Positions 44,641-55,217 of a stretch of 64,000 bases of DNA are shown here, one piece after another (the first letter of the stretch is position 1; each line of letters opens with the position of its first letter). Both the position numbers and the translations under genes were made by a program. The notes beneath the pieces are model-generated. The model searched no databases. It was not told the origin of the DNA and saw only the letters and a list, made by a program, of their open reading frames with translations. Source of the stretch: Duganella levis (GTDB lineage: Bacteria; Pseudomonadota; Gammaproteobacteria; Burkholderiales; Burkholderiaceae_D); NCBI RefSeq assembly GCF_009857605.1, contig NZ_WWCT01000005.1, positions 248,001-312,000 of the forward strand. The letters run 5' to 3'.

Positions 44641-46737
44641 TTACAGGTCGATCTGCGGCGCCTGCACGTTGTACTGTTTGAACTTGGCCAGCATTTTGTC
44701 CATCTCCGCGCGGTACAGGGCTTTCTGCTCGTCGGTGCCGGTAAAGACCAGCTTACCCTCGCGCTTGAGCTTTTGCAGCAATGATCCAGCCTGTTCGAAA
44801 TCGCGCTGCGCTTCATCGAGACGGCCGAGACCTTCGTAGGCCAGGCCGCGATAGTAATACGCCTCGAAATAATCCGGCTGATGCGGCAGGCCGGTGGTCA
44901 GCGCCGTCACCGTTTCGTCGTAACGCTTGAGCGCCAGCAGCGCCCGCGCGCGATGGTAGTACAGCGGCATATTCGGGCCGCCGGTGTAGATGCGCATGCC
45001 GATCGGTTCCGCCTTGTCCAGCGCGCGCAGCGATTCTTCCATATAGCCCTGCTTGCGCGCGACCGCGCTGGCGAAATACAGCAGGCCGCGATACAGCGTG
45101 TCTTCGCGCTTGCGGATGTCGGCGGCGGCCTGGCGCACGCGTGGCTCGCTGCTGTGGGTCAGGCAGTCGGCGTAGCCTCCTTCACCGTTGCGCCAGGTCT
45201 GGTAGACGCGCTTGTCGCCGGCACGGCGCAGCACCGCGTCCATCGTGGGATAGTCGCGCGCCTGGCAGGCGAAGTTGGCGTAGGCGTTGAGATTCCAGGC
45301 ATCCGGATAGCGCGCCACCAGCGCCTCGAAACTGGTCTTCATGGTATCCCAGTCCACCAGGCTGGCCGGGTCGTCGAACAGCTTGCCCTCGTAGACATCG
45401 CGGTTGGCGTACCAGTAGACGCGCGCATACATCGCGGCCGCATCGGCGCCGCCGGCCTTGCTGCCGCGCCGGGCGATTTCGTCGATTTCGTCCGGCGCGG
45501 CGTGCCACATGGCGCTGCCGTATAGCGCTGCCGTGAAATATGTTTCGTGATAATCGGGATACAGAGCGATGGCCTTGTCCAGCGCCGTGCGGTTGGTCAG
45601 CGCGCGTAAATTGTCGCCCCAAGGCGTCAGTGTCATGCGGACGCGGAACAGCTCCGGGTCCTTATCCTTGAGCAGCTGCTTTTCGGCGTAGAACAGCACC
45701 GCGTTGCCCTCCTCGATCGCAGCCAGCATGCGCTTGATGTCTTCCTTGGGAACCGTGTTGTAGAAGCCGTTGCCGCGATACGACAGGCCGCGCGCCAGCA
45801 GCACGTAGGCGTGGAAGATGCGCGCCGCGCCGGACGTTGGCGCCTGCTTTTCCCAGGCCTTGGCGCCGGCTTCCCTCTTGGCCCAGTACTCGGGCTCGCG
45901 GCTGCGGCCGGGGAATTCCTTGAGCTGGTTGTAGAAGATCGCCAGTTTCCACACACCGCTGGGTGTGCGTTCCTGCGACCTGAGCAGCTTGTTGCGCAGC
46001 GCGTCCAGCTTATTGTAGTCGGACTTGACTAGATAGCCTTGCACTTCCTCGATCAACGCGCTGCGCGCCTTGAGTTCCTTTTCATCGTCGACCTCCGTCG
46101 CGATGGTTGGCTCCGACGCCACCGGTCGCGCGGCCGCGACGCCATCGCTCGCCACCGCGCGCTGCAAGATCGCCACCAGCCGCCCCGCCTCCGGCCCCTG
46201 CGCAGCCGGATCGAGTTCCGTCAGGCTGACCGGGCGCTGCAGCACCTTGCCGTCGATGTAGGCGCTCAGATAGCCCATGTAATTCATCAGCACCGGCTTG
46301 CCCTGGCCGAAATAATTGGCGTCGCCCACCGCGCCCTGGCCGGCCGGCGGACGCGGATCGGGCGTGAGCATGATCTGCCGGATGGCGTTCTGCACCCGTT
46401 CGCGGTCCAGCGTCTGGCACGGCTGCTTCAGCGATTGCGGATGGAACGGGCAGGCCTGCGCGCCGCTGCGGGTGACGATGAACCACGTCGCCTGCGCATC
46501 GCCGGCATGGATATCCGGCCGCTCGATCAGCAGCGACGCCTCGATCGGCTCGCCCTTGTAGGCCGCCAGCCTGTCATGGATCGGCCGCTGCGGATGCTGC
46601 TGCGGCCAGATGCGCATGAACTCATTCTCCGCGATCGGATGGTCGCGCAGCGCCGACTGGTAGCTCAAATCCCAGGGCAGCTCGGCCGCCTGCGCGGAAC
46701 AGCACAGCAGCAGGGCTGCCAGTAATCGGTAAGGCAT
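44641..46737 (-). CDS. Exported DUF4034/TPR protein
   Basis: A 698-residue protein with a signal peptide cleaved near SAQA (residue 17). Residues 18-200 form a domain shared with the next gene upstream; the middle (about 220-520) resembles DUF4034 (LDALRNKLLRSQERTPSGVWKLAIFYNQLKEF), and the C-terminal part contains tetratricopeptide-like repeats (YYHRARALLALKRYDETVTAL, YYYRGLAYEGLGRLDEAQRDFEQA). Likely periplasmic and involved in protein contacts. The start is ATG 46737, with GGAGA upstream. Function unknown. Confidence 0.75.
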   Translation of the reverse strand: MPYRLLAALLLCCSAQAAELPWDLSYQSALRDHPIAENEFMRIWPQQHPQRPIHDRLAAYKGEPIEASLLIERPDIHAGDAQATWFIVTRSGAQACPFHPQSLKQPCQTLDRERVQNAIRQIMLTPDPRPPAGQGAVGDANYFGQGKPVLMNYMGYLSAYIDGKVLQRPVSLTELDPAAQGPEAGRLVAILQRAVASDGVAAARPVASEPTIATEVDDEKELKARSALIEEVQGYLVKSDYNKLDALRNKLLRSQERTPSGVWKLAIFYNQLKEFPGRSREPEYWAKREAGAKAWEKQAPTSGAARIFHAYVLLARGLSYRGNGFYNTVPKEDIKRMLAAIEEGNAVLFYAEKQLLKDKDPELFRVRMTLTPWGDNLRALTNRTALDKAIALYPDYHETYFTAALYGSAMWHAAPDEIDEIARRGSKAGGADAAAMYARVYWYANRDVYEGKLFDDPASLVDWDTMKTSFEALVARYPDAWNLNAYANFACQARDYPTMDAVLRRAGDKRVYQTWRNGEGGYADCLTHSSEPRVRQAAADIRKREDTLYRGLLYFASAVARKQGYMEESLRALDKAEPIGMRIYTGGPNMPLYYHRARALLALKRYDETVTALTTGLPHQPDYFEAYYYRGLAYEGLGRLDEAQRDFEQAGSLLQKLKREGKLVFTGTDEQKALYRAEMDKMLAKFKQYNVQAPQIDL

Positions 46738-46759
46738 CAAGATATCTCCGGGTGTCTGG

Positions 46760-47353
46760 TTATTCGCGATTGCGACGGCCTAGTTCCTCGACCGACTTCA
46801 CGGCGCGCGCCATCACTGCCGCCAGCAGCGGCGTGCCGTCACGCTGCCACTCATCCAGCTTCAGCGGACGTTGCAACGCTTTGCCATCCTGGTACACGCT
46901 CAAGAAGCCAAAATAGTAGGTCTTGTAATCCTGCGCGCCGGCAGTGCGAACGGGCGGCGGTGGATCGGGCATCGCCATCACTTCGCGGATGATGTCCTGC
47001 GCCACCGGCCGTTCCATGGGATAGCAGATTTTCTGCTGGAGCGGCAGGCTGCGCTCGTCAAAGGCGCACCACTGCGCATCATCGCGGGTGGTGTAAATCC
47101 AGGTGGCCAGCGTATGCGAGGAATGCGGTCCCGGTTGCTCGATCAGCAGCGACGATTCGATGCGCGGCCCAGCATATTCCTTCAGCAGTTGATGAATCGG
47201 GCGTTGCGGATACTTGGCCACCCAATCTGCCCAGCCCTCCTGGGCGGCGGCCGGATGCTGGCGCAAGGCCGACTTGTAACTCAGGTCCCACGGCAATTCG
47301 GCCGCCTGCGCGGAACAGCACAGCAGCAGGCCGGCCAGTAATCGATAACCCAT
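46760..47353 (-). CDS. Truncated paralogue of the downstream DUF4034 protein
   Basis: A 197-residue exported protein matching the first 200 residues of the gene 19 bases downstream: identical LLCCSAQAAELPWDLSY segment, YPQRPIH, SLLIE and a DGK-LQRP motif in the same order. It lacks the DUF4034 and TPR parts. Signal-peptide DNA is almost identical in the two genes, suggesting a tandem duplication followed by truncation or gene conversion. Its ATG follows the T run of a terminator hairpin; the hairpin's own GGGGGA is the only ribosome binding site available. Confidence 0.7.
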   Translation of the reverse strand: MGYRLLAGLLLCCSAQAAELPWDLSYKSALRQHPAAAQEGWADWVAKYPQRPIHQLLKEYAGPRIESSLLIEQPGPHSSHTLATWIYTTRDDAQWCAFDERSLPLQQKICYPMERPVAQDIIREVMAMPDPPPPVRTAGAQDYKTYYFGFLSVYQDGKALQRPLKLDEWQRDGTPLLAAVMARAVKSVEELGRRNRE

Positions 47354-47390
47354 AAAAAAAATCCCCCAGGCAAAAATGCACTGGGGGATT
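47354..47390 (-). terminator. Terminator of secF overlapping the next gene's ribosome binding site
   Basis: AATCCCCCAG and CTGGGGGATT form a ten-pair stem around an 11-base loop, with a run of seven to eight T on the minus strand. It lies 26 bases past the secF stop. The T run ends at the base before the ATG of the next gene, and the 3' arm supplies that gene's only Shine-Dalgarno-like sequence. Confidence 0.85.
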
Positions 47391-47415
47391 CTACTAGCAA
47401 TTTGATAACACTGAT

Positions 47416-48438
47416 TTACACTACAGCGCCATCCGTTTCGTCTTTTTCCTTGACCGGCTTGATCAGGTCTTCACGCTTCACGCCCAGCCACATGGCGACT
47501 GCGGCGGCCACGAACACCGACGAGTAGATACCGAAGCAGATACCGATGGTCAGCGCCATGGCGAAGTAGTGCAACGTCGGACCGCCCAGGAACAGCATCG
47601 ACAGCACCATCATCTGCGTACAGCCGTGGGTGATGATGGTACGCGAGATGGTCGAGGTGATCGCGTTGTCGATCACTTCATGCACCGACGCCTTGCGCTG
47701 CTTGCGGAAGTTTTCGCGGATCCGGTCGAAAATAACCACCGACTCATTGACCGAGTAGCCCAGCACCGCCAGGATACCGGCCAGCACGGTCAGCGAGAAT
47801 TCCCAGTGGAAGAAAGCGAAGAAGCCGAGAATGATCACCACGTCGTGCAAGTTGGCGATAATCGCGGCGACTGCGAATTTCCATTCAAAGCGCACGGCCA
47901 GGTAGATCATCACGCCGATAATCACCATCACCAGCGCGTTGAGGCCATTCTGGGCCAGCTCGTCACCCACCTGCGGGCCGACGAATTCCACCTTCTGCAA
48001 ACCGACCAGCTCGGCGCCGGCGGCGTCGGAGCAAGCCTGCTTGACCACGTGCTCGCCCTTGGCGGTCACGGTGTCGATCTGCTTCATGGCGCCGCTTTCG
48101 GCCTTGCACAGCGCATCGTACACCTTGGCCGAAGCGGCGTTGGAGGTGATGCCCTTCACCACCGGCAGACGCAACATCACGTCGTGGGCGGTGCCGAAGC
48201 CAGTGGCTTCAGGCTGCTCGTAGCCGATGCTTTCCAGCGTGTGGCGGATCCGTTCCAGGTTCGCCGCGTCCTTGTATTTCAGCTCCATCACGGTGCCGCC
48301 GGTGAACTCCACGGAGAAGTTCAGCGGACGGGTGATCAGGAAGAACACGGCTGCGACGAAGGTCAACGCCGAAATGGCGTTGAACACCAGCGCGTGGCGC
48401 ATGAACGGAATGTCTTTTTTAATGCGGAAAAATTCCAT
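47416..48438 (-). CDS. secF: Protein translocase subunit SecF
   Basis: Inner-membrane partner of SecD that uses the proton gradient to help pull proteins through SecYEG. The 340-residue protein has six membrane segments, the large periplasmic loop after the first (about 35-170), and the RND-type motifs VGDELAQNGLNALVMV and GYSVNESVVIFDRIREN. It follows secD by 15 bases. Confidence 0.97.
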   Translation of the reverse strand: MEFFRIKKDIPFMRHALVFNAISALTFVAAVFFLITRPLNFSVEFTGGTVMELKYKDAANLERIRHTLESIGYEQPEATGFGTAHDVMLRLPVVKGITSNAASAKVYDALCKAESGAMKQIDTVTAKGEHVVKQACSDAAGAELVGLQKVEFVGPQVGDELAQNGLNALVMVIIGVMIYLAVRFEWKFAVAAIIANLHDVVIILGFFAFFHWEFSLTVLAGILAVLGYSVNESVVIFDRIRENFRKQRKASVHEVIDNAITSTISRTIITHGCTQMMVLSMLFLGGPTLHYFAMALTIGICFGIYSSVFVAAAVAMWLGVKREDLIKPVKEKDETDGAVV

Positions 48439-48453
48439 GCTCAGTGCCCCTGG

Positions 48454-50322
48454 TTATTTCTGACCCGGTACCCAAACGGTACCGATGGCGATCGATTGCA
48501 GCTTTTTCTTGCGGCCGTACCAGAGGTTGACCACGCCACGCGAAACAAACACGGCGGAGAACATCGAGGTCAGGATACCCAGCGTGTGCACCACGGCAAA
48601 GCCGCGGATCGGACCGGAGCCGAACACCCACAACGCCACGCCGACGATCAGCGTGGTGACGTTGGAGTCGATAATGGTGGCCCAGGCGCGGTCGAAGCCG
48701 ACGGAAATCGCCTGCTGCGGCGAAGCGCCGGAACGCAGCTCTTCCCGCACGCGCTCGTTAATCAGCACGTTGGAGTCAATCGCCATACCCAGCGCCAGCG
48801 CGATAGCGGCCATGCCCGGGAGGGTCAAGGTCACTTGCATCAGCGACAGGATCGCCAGCAGGAACAGCAGGTTGCAGGCCAGCGCGAACACGCTGAAGAA
48901 GCCGAACATCATGTAGTAGACGATCATGAAGATCGCGATGGCCGCGAAGCCGTACATGGTCGAGTGGATACCCTTGTTGATGTTCTCGGCGCCCAGCGCA
49001 GGGCCGATGGTGCGTTCTTCGATGATGTCCATCGGCGCCGACAGTGCGCCCGAGCGCAGCAGCAGCGCCAGTTCGGCCGCGTTTTCCGCCGTGCCCATGC
49101 CGGTGATCTGGAAGCGGCGTCCCAACTCCGATTGCACCGTGGCCACCGACAGCACTTCGCCCGGCTTGCCCTTCTTCTCGAACAGCACCATGGCCATTTT
49201 CTTGCCTACGCGGTCGCGGGTGGCGTCCAGCATGCGGCGGCCGCCGTCGCCATTCAGTTCCAGACCTACGGCCGGCTGGTTGTTCTGGTCGAAACTGGCC
49301 ACGGCGCTGGAGATGTAATCACCGGTCAGCACTACGTCCTTGTACAGCACCACCGGTACGGCTTTGCCTGAGGTGAACAGTTCCGAGTTGAACGGAATCG
49401 CTGCCGACAGTTCGGTGCCCGGCGTGATCGTTTCGTCGACCATGCGCACTTCCAGCGTCGCAGTGCGGCCGATCACGGCGCGCGCGCGCGCCACGTCCTG
49501 CACCCCTGGCAGCTGGACCACGATGCGGTCCGGACCTTGCTGCTGGATCACCGGCTCAGCTACGCCCAGCTCGTTGACGCGCTTGGACAGGGTGGCGATG
49601 TTCTGCTTGACGCCGTCATCCACGGTTTGCTTCAGCGCCGCCGGTTTCAGGGTCATCACCGTTTTCAGGTCGCTGCCGTCGCCGGAATCGGCAAACAGCA
49701 GGTCGGTCATCTCGCCGCTCAATACCGCCTTGGCCTTCTGGCGGGTGGCGTCGTCGCGGAACTTGATTTCGATGGTGTTGCCGACCTTGTCGATACCGGC
49801 GTGACGCACGTTTTTGTCGCGCAGGATCGAGCGGGACGCAGCCTGCATGCCCAGCACACGCTTGTTCAGCACGGCTTCGCTGTCGACCTGCATCAGGAAG
49901 TGCACGCCGCCGCGCAAGTCGAGGCCGAGGTACATCGGCAGCGCGTGCAGGCTTTGCATCCATTTCGGCGTATCGGCCTGCAGGTTCAGCGCCACCAGGT
50001 AGGTAGGATCTTCCGGATCGGTGTTCAGCTCTTTTTCCAGCACCGATTTGGCGTGGAACTGAATGTCCGGGGTGGCGAAGCGCACCCGTACCGAGGCGTA
50101 ATTGCCGGTGCCGTCAAAGGCGATGCCGTCGTTGGCGATGCCGGCCTTGGTCAGCACGTCGGCCACCTTGGCGGTCATGTCCGAGCTCATCTTGACGGTC
50201 GACTTGCCGCTGGTGACTTGCACCGCCGGCGATTCACCGAAGTAGTTCGGCACCGTGTACAGCGCACCCAACAGGATGGCCACCACGATCACTATGTATT
50301 TCCAGACTGGATAACGATTCAT
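48454..50322 (-). CDS. secD: Protein translocase subunit SecD
   Basis: A 622-residue SecD with one N-terminal membrane helix, the long periplasmic P1 region (about 30-430, LGLDLRGGVHFLMQVD) and the C-terminal five-helix block (ALGMAIDSNVLINERVREELRSG). It works with SecF and YajC at the Sec translocon. It lies between yajC and secF. Confidence 0.97.
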   Translation of the reverse strand: MNRYPVWKYIVIVVAILLGALYTVPNYFGESPAVQVTSGKSTVKMSSDMTAKVADVLTKAGIANDGIAFDGTGNYASVRVRFATPDIQFHAKSVLEKELNTDPEDPTYLVALNLQADTPKWMQSLHALPMYLGLDLRGGVHFLMQVDSEAVLNKRVLGMQAASRSILRDKNVRHAGIDKVGNTIEIKFRDDATRQKAKAVLSGEMTDLLFADSGDGSDLKTVMTLKPAALKQTVDDGVKQNIATLSKRVNELGVAEPVIQQQGPDRIVVQLPGVQDVARARAVIGRTATLEVRMVDETITPGTELSAAIPFNSELFTSGKAVPVVLYKDVVLTGDYISSAVASFDQNNQPAVGLELNGDGGRRMLDATRDRVGKKMAMVLFEKKGKPGEVLSVATVQSELGRRFQITGMGTAENAAELALLLRSGALSAPMDIIEERTIGPALGAENINKGIHSTMYGFAAIAIFMIVYYMMFGFFSVFALACNLLFLLAILSLMQVTLTLPGMAAIALALGMAIDSNVLINERVREELRSGASPQQAISVGFDRAWATIIDSNVTTLIVGVALWVFGSGPIRGFAVVHTLGILTSMFSAVFVSRGVVNLWYGRKKKLQSIAIGTVWVPGQK

Positions 50323-50349
50323 ATAGCTCTAACGTTCAATGGAGACGTC

Positions 50350-50373
50350 AAAAGGCCCGCGCAGGCGCGGGCC
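50350..50373 (-). terminator. Hairpin with short T run between yajC and secD (attenuator-like)
   Basis: CGCGGGCC and GGCCCGCG pair perfectly around a four-base loop, followed by TTTT on the minus strand, eight bases past the yajC stop. The short T run suggests partial termination, which would let YajC be made in excess of SecDF. Confidence 0.6.
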
Positions 50374-50381
50374 CCGGGGAA

Positions 50382-50723
50382 TTACAGGCCTTTCAGCGTG
50401 CCGTTTGGCAGCACCATCGTGATCGAATTCTTTTGCACCACCAGCTCGGCGCCGCTGGAGATTTCCAGGGTCACGTAAGCGTCGGAGATCTTGGTGATCT
50501 TGCCCAGCACGCCGCCGGCGGTCACCACTTCAGCGCCCTTGGTCAGCGCTTCCATCATGGCTTTTTGTTCCTTGGCGCGTTTTTGCTGAGGACGGATCAT
50601 CAGGAAATACATGGCCACGAACATCAGAATCAGGAAACCATACTGGCCCAGGAAGCCACCGCCGCCGCCGAGGGCTTCGAGTGGGTTGGATTGAGCATAA
50701 GCATTGGAAATGAAGAAGGACAC
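50382..50723 (-). CDS. yajC: Preprotein translocase subunit YajC
   Basis: A 113-residue single-pass membrane protein with the typical Gly-rich start (ALGGGGGFLGQYGFLI), a helix FVAMYFLMIRPQQKRAKEQKAM and a small cytoplasmic domain (GAEVVTAGGVLGKITKI). It associates with SecDF. It lies between tgt and secD, the usual order. Confidence 0.96.
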   Translation of the reverse strand: MSFFISNAYAQSNPLEALGGGGGFLGQYGFLILMFVAMYFLMIRPQQKRAKEQKAMMEALTKGAEVVTAGGVLGKITKISDAYVTLEISSGAELVVQKNSITMVLPNGTLKGL

Positions 50724-50794
50724 TGGTGACTCCGATATCTATAGTTTAAAAAACAGCGCTGTATTCTAGCACTGGCAGAACGGCGTTACGACTT

Positions 50795-51937
<1,143 letters not shown>

Positions 51938-52963
51938 TTATTCCTTATTGTTCGTCGTCAGCAGCATGGCGTCGCCGTAGCTGAAGAAGCGGTATTCATT
52001 GGCGATCGCGTGGGCGTAAGCCTTGCGGATCTCTTCATAGCCGGCGAAGGCCGACACCAGCATCAGCAGCGTCGACTTCGGCAGGTGGAAATTGGTGATC
52101 AGACGCGTTACGGTCTTGAACTGGTAGCCGGGCGTGATGAACAGCGCCGTATCCGCGCTACCCGCTTCCAGCTGGCCGCCCTGCGAGGCCGACTCCAGCG
52201 CGCGCAGGGAGGTGGTGCCCACCGCCACCACATCGCGGCCGGCCGCGCGCGTGGCGCGCACCGCGTCCACGGTTTCCTGCGGCATGGTGTACCACTCGGT
52301 ATGCATCTGGTGATCCGCCAGCTTTTCGTGGCGCACCGGCTGGAAGGTGCCAGCGCCCACGTGCAGCGTGACGTAGGCGAAGTTGACGCCCTTGGCCTTC
52401 AGCTTTTCCAGCAGCGGCTCGTCGAAGTGCAGGCCGGCGGTCGGCGCGGCCACCGCGCCCGGCACCTTGTTGAACACCGTCTGATAGCGGTTCTCGTCGA
52501 ATGAATCGGCGTCGTGCTCGATGTACGGCGGCAGCGGCAGGCGGCCATGGGCTTCGATCAGGTCGAACACGTCGGCATCGAAATGCAGCGTGAAGAACTC
52601 GCCGGCGCGCTCGCCGACAGTCACGTCGAAGGCGTCGGCCAGGCGCATTTTGGTGCCGGCCAAAGGCGAACGCGAAGCGCGCACCTGTGCCAGCACGGTG
52701 CGGTTATCCAGCACGCGCTCAACCAGCGCCTCGACCTTGCCGCCGCTTTCCTTCGTGCCGAAGAAACGCGCCTTCAGCACGCGGGTATTGTTCATCACCA
52801 GCAGGTCGCCCGGCTGCAGCAGATCGAGAATATCGGCGAACTGGCGGTCGATAATCTGCTCACCGTCCAGATGCAGCAGACGGGAAGCGCTGCGGTCAGG
52901 CAGCGGGAATTGCGCAATACGCTCTTGCGGCAAGTTAAAATCGAAATCGGAAAGCGAATACAT
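51938..52963 (-). CDS. queA: S-adenosylmethionine:tRNA ribosyltransferase-isomerase
   Basis: Adds the ribosyl-derived cyclopentene ring to preQ1-modified tRNA, the step after Tgt. The 341-residue protein shows [34 protein letters not shown] and [17 protein letters not shown], all family signatures. It is the first gene of the queA-tgt-yajC-secDF run and is divergent from recG. Confidence 0.97.
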   Translation of the reverse strand: MYSLSDFDFNLPQERIAQFPLPDRSASRLLHLDGEQIIDRQFADILDLLQPGDLLVMNNTRVLKARFFGTKESGGKVEALVERVLDNRTVLAQVRASRSPLAGTKMRLADAFDVTVGERAGEFFTLHFDADVFDLIEAHGRLPLPPYIEHDADSFDENRYQTVFNKVPGAVAAPTAGLHFDEPLLEKLKAKGVNFAYVTLHVGAGTFQPVRHEKLADHQMHTEWYTMPQETVDAVRATRAAGRDVVAVGTTSLRALESASQGGQLEAGSADTALFITPGYQFKTVTRLITNFHLPKSTLLMLVSAFAGYEEIRKAYAHAIANEYRFFSYGDAMLLTTNNKE

Positions 52964-52976
52964 GTGCGGACTCTGT

Positions 52977-53005
52977 TAAACAAAAATACGGTAGGCCTTA
53001 CAATA
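52977..53005 (+). promoter_or_regulatory. Promoter of recG
   Basis: TTAAAC and TACAAT are separated by exactly 17 bases on the plus strand, and the recG ATG lies 29 bases downstream. The site is in the 71-base divergent gap shared with queA. Confidence 0.5.
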
Positions 53006-53034
53006 GCGGCGGCCAACCCTCTATTTTACGCCAT

Positions 53035-55101
53035 ATGCCTGTTTCACCGTCTAAAACTGCTAAAAAAACCGTCAGCGCTGAGGCCAAACTGGCCAAATTG
53101 GGCTTGCACACCGATATGGACCTGGTGCTGCACCTGCCCATGCGCTACGAGGACGAAACCCAGGTCATCACCATCGAAGAAGCCCGCCTGCACGGCGGCG
53201 ACACCTCCCAAGTTGAGGGCATTGTTGTAAAAAACGAGATCGCCTACAAGCCAAGACGACAATTATTAGTGCATATCAGCGACGGCACCGGCGATTTGCA
53301 GCTGCGTTTCATGAATTTCTACGGCAGCCAGGTCAAACAGCTGGCCGAGGGCACGCGGATACGCGCGCGCGGCGAGTTGAAACACGGCTTCTTCGGCGCC
53401 GAGATGGTGCATCCGGCCTATAAAGTGGTCAACGAAGGCGCTCCGCTGCCAACGTCGCTGACGCCGGTGTATCCATCCGGTGAGGGCCTGTCGCAGCCGG
53501 TGCTGCGCAAAGCCATCCGCGACGCCATGACCCGCGTGGACTGGAGCGACACCCTGCCCGCTTCGCTGCGGGCGCAATTGCAGCTGTCCGACCTGGAACC
53601 GGCGGTGAAGCTTTTGCACTATCCGCCGCAGCAGGTGGACAACCACGCGCTGGCCGACCGCTCGCACCCTGCCTGGACACGGGTCAAGTTTGACGAGTTA
53701 TTGGCGCAGCAGCTGTCGCTGAAACGCGCACAACGCGCGCGCCGCCTGAAAGGATCGCCGGCGCTGACGATGATCGGCGCGCTTTCGGAGCAGTTTCAGG
53801 CCGGCCTGCCTTTCAAGCTGACCAACGCCCAGCAAAAGGTGCTGAACGAAATCCGCGCCGACCTGCGCCAGCCGTTCCCGATGCAGCGGCTGCTGCAAGG
53901 CGACGTTGGCAGCGGCAAGACCGTGGTGTCCGCGCTGGCGGCAGCGCAGGCCATCGACAGCGGCTACCAGGCCGCGCTGATGGCGCCGACCGAGATCCTG
54001 GCGGAACAGCACTTCCGCAAGATCGCCGCGTGGATGGAACCCTTGGGCGTGAAAGTCGCCTGGTTGAGCGGCAGCTTGAAGAAAAAGGACAAGCAGGCAG
54101 CGTATGACCTGATCGAATCCGGCGAAGCGCGGCTGGTGGTGGGCACGCACGCGCTGCTCCAAGAGGTGGTGACCTTCCAGAATCTCGGGCTGGTGATCGT
54201 CGACGAGCAGCACCGCTTCGGCGTCGGCCAGCGCCTGGTGTTGCGCAACAAGGGCAACGAAGGCGAAGTGCCGCACCAGCTGATGATGTCGGCCACGCCG
54301 ATCCCGCGCACACTGGCGATGACCTACTATGCCGACCTGGAAGTCTCGGTCATCGATGAACTGCCGCCGGGCCGCAGTCCTATCGTCACCCGCACCATCG
54401 ACCAGAATCGTCGCGACGAAGTGATCGAGCGTGTGCATGCGGCGGCGCAGGAAGGCCGCCAGGTCTACTGGGTCTGCCCGCTGATTGAAGAATCGGAAGC
54501 GCTGCAACTGCAAACCGCCACCGACACCCACGCGCTCCTGGCCGAAGCGCTGCCCGACCTGCATATCGGCCTGGTACACGGCCGCCTGAAGACGGCGGAA
54601 AAGCAGGAAGTGATGGACGCCTTCATCGCCAACGAAATGCAGGTGCTGGTGGCCACCACGGTGATTGAAGTTGGGGTTGACGTGCCGAATGCGTCACTGA
54701 TGGTGATTGAGCACGCCGAGCGTTTCGGCCTGTCGCAGCTGCACCAGTTGCGCGGCCGTGTTGGCCGGGGCTCGGCGGCATCGGTGTGCTTGCTGCTGTA
54801 TCAAAGCCCGCTGGGCCAGATCGCCAAGCAGCGCCTGATGACGATGCGCGAAACCACGGACGGTTTTGAAATCGCCCGCCGCGACCTGGAGATACGCGGT
54901 CCCGGCGAATTCCTCGGCGCCCGCCAGTCCGGCCAGGCCATGCTGCGCTTCGCCGACCTGGAAACCGATAGCTGGCTGGTCGACCAGGCGCGCGACGTCG
55001 CCCACGACCTCCTGCACGCCAACACGCCTGAAAAAGCCGCCACGGTGGAAGCCCACCTGGCCCGCTGGCTAGGCGGCCGCGAAGAATTCCTGAAAGTCTA
55101 G
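53035..55101 (+). CDS. recG: ATP-dependent DNA helicase RecG
   Basis: A 688-residue branch-migrating helicase that regresses stalled replication forks. It has an N-terminal wedge domain with OB fold (about 60-150), Walker A GDVGSGKTV (about 295), the DEQHRFGVGQR box (about 397), SATPIPRTLA, and the C-terminal QLRGRVGRG motif. Its TAG stop shares the palindrome CTAG with the stop of the converging small gene. Confidence 0.97.
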   Translation: MPVSPSKTAKKTVSAEAKLAKLGLHTDMDLVLHLPMRYEDETQVITIEEARLHGGDTSQVEGIVVKNEIAYKPRRQLLVHISDGTGDLQLRFMNFYGSQVKQLAEGTRIRARGELKHGFFGAEMVHPAYKVVNEGAPLPTSLTPVYPSGEGLSQPVLRKAIRDAMTRVDWSDTLPASLRAQLQLSDLEPAVKLLHYPPQQVDNHALADRSHPAWTRVKFDELLAQQLSLKRAQRARRLKGSPALTMIGALSEQFQAGLPFKLTNAQQKVLNEIRADLRQPFPMQRLLQGDVGSGKTVVSALAAAQAIDSGYQAALMAPTEILAEQHFRKIAAWMEPLGVKVAWLSGSLKKKDKQAAYDLIESGEARLVVGTHALLQEVVTFQNLGLVIVDEQHRFGVGQRLVLRNKGNEGEVPHQLMMSATPIPRTLAMTYYADLEVSVIDELPPGRSPIVTRTIDQNRRDEVIERVHAAAQEGRQVYWVCPLIEESEALQLQTATDTHALLAEALPDLHIGLVHGRLKTAEKQEVMDAFIANEMQVLVATTVIEVGVDVPNASLMVIEHAERFGLSQLHQLRGRVGRGSAASVCLLLYQSPLGQIAKQRLMTMRETTDGFEIARRDLEIRGPGEFLGARQSGQAMLRFADLETDSWLVDQARDVAHDLLHANTPEKAATVEAHLARWLGGREEFLKV

Positions 55102-55217
55102 AAGCACAGGTAAATCCGGTTGGCGACATCCACCACAAAATCCGGCTGCAAATAGGCGGCGAACACCAGCGCCAGCACGCTGGCGATGGCGGCGCGCAGC
55201 AGCCAGGTTCTCATCAT
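55098..55217 (-). CDS. Small membrane protein coupled to an MFS transporter, 39 residues
   Basis: The ATG overlaps the stop of the MFS gene in the sequence ATGA, a classic translational-coupling arrangement, and the ORF ends TAG inside the CTAG shared with recG. The product begins MMRTWLLRAAIASVLA, has one membrane helix (about 4-22) and a C-terminal tail with a Cys near the end. It may modulate the transporter, as small peptides do for some efflux pumps; that role is inferred only from coupling. Confidence 0.6.
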   Translation of the reverse strand: MMRTWLLRAAIASVLALVFAAYLQPDFVVDVANRIYLCF

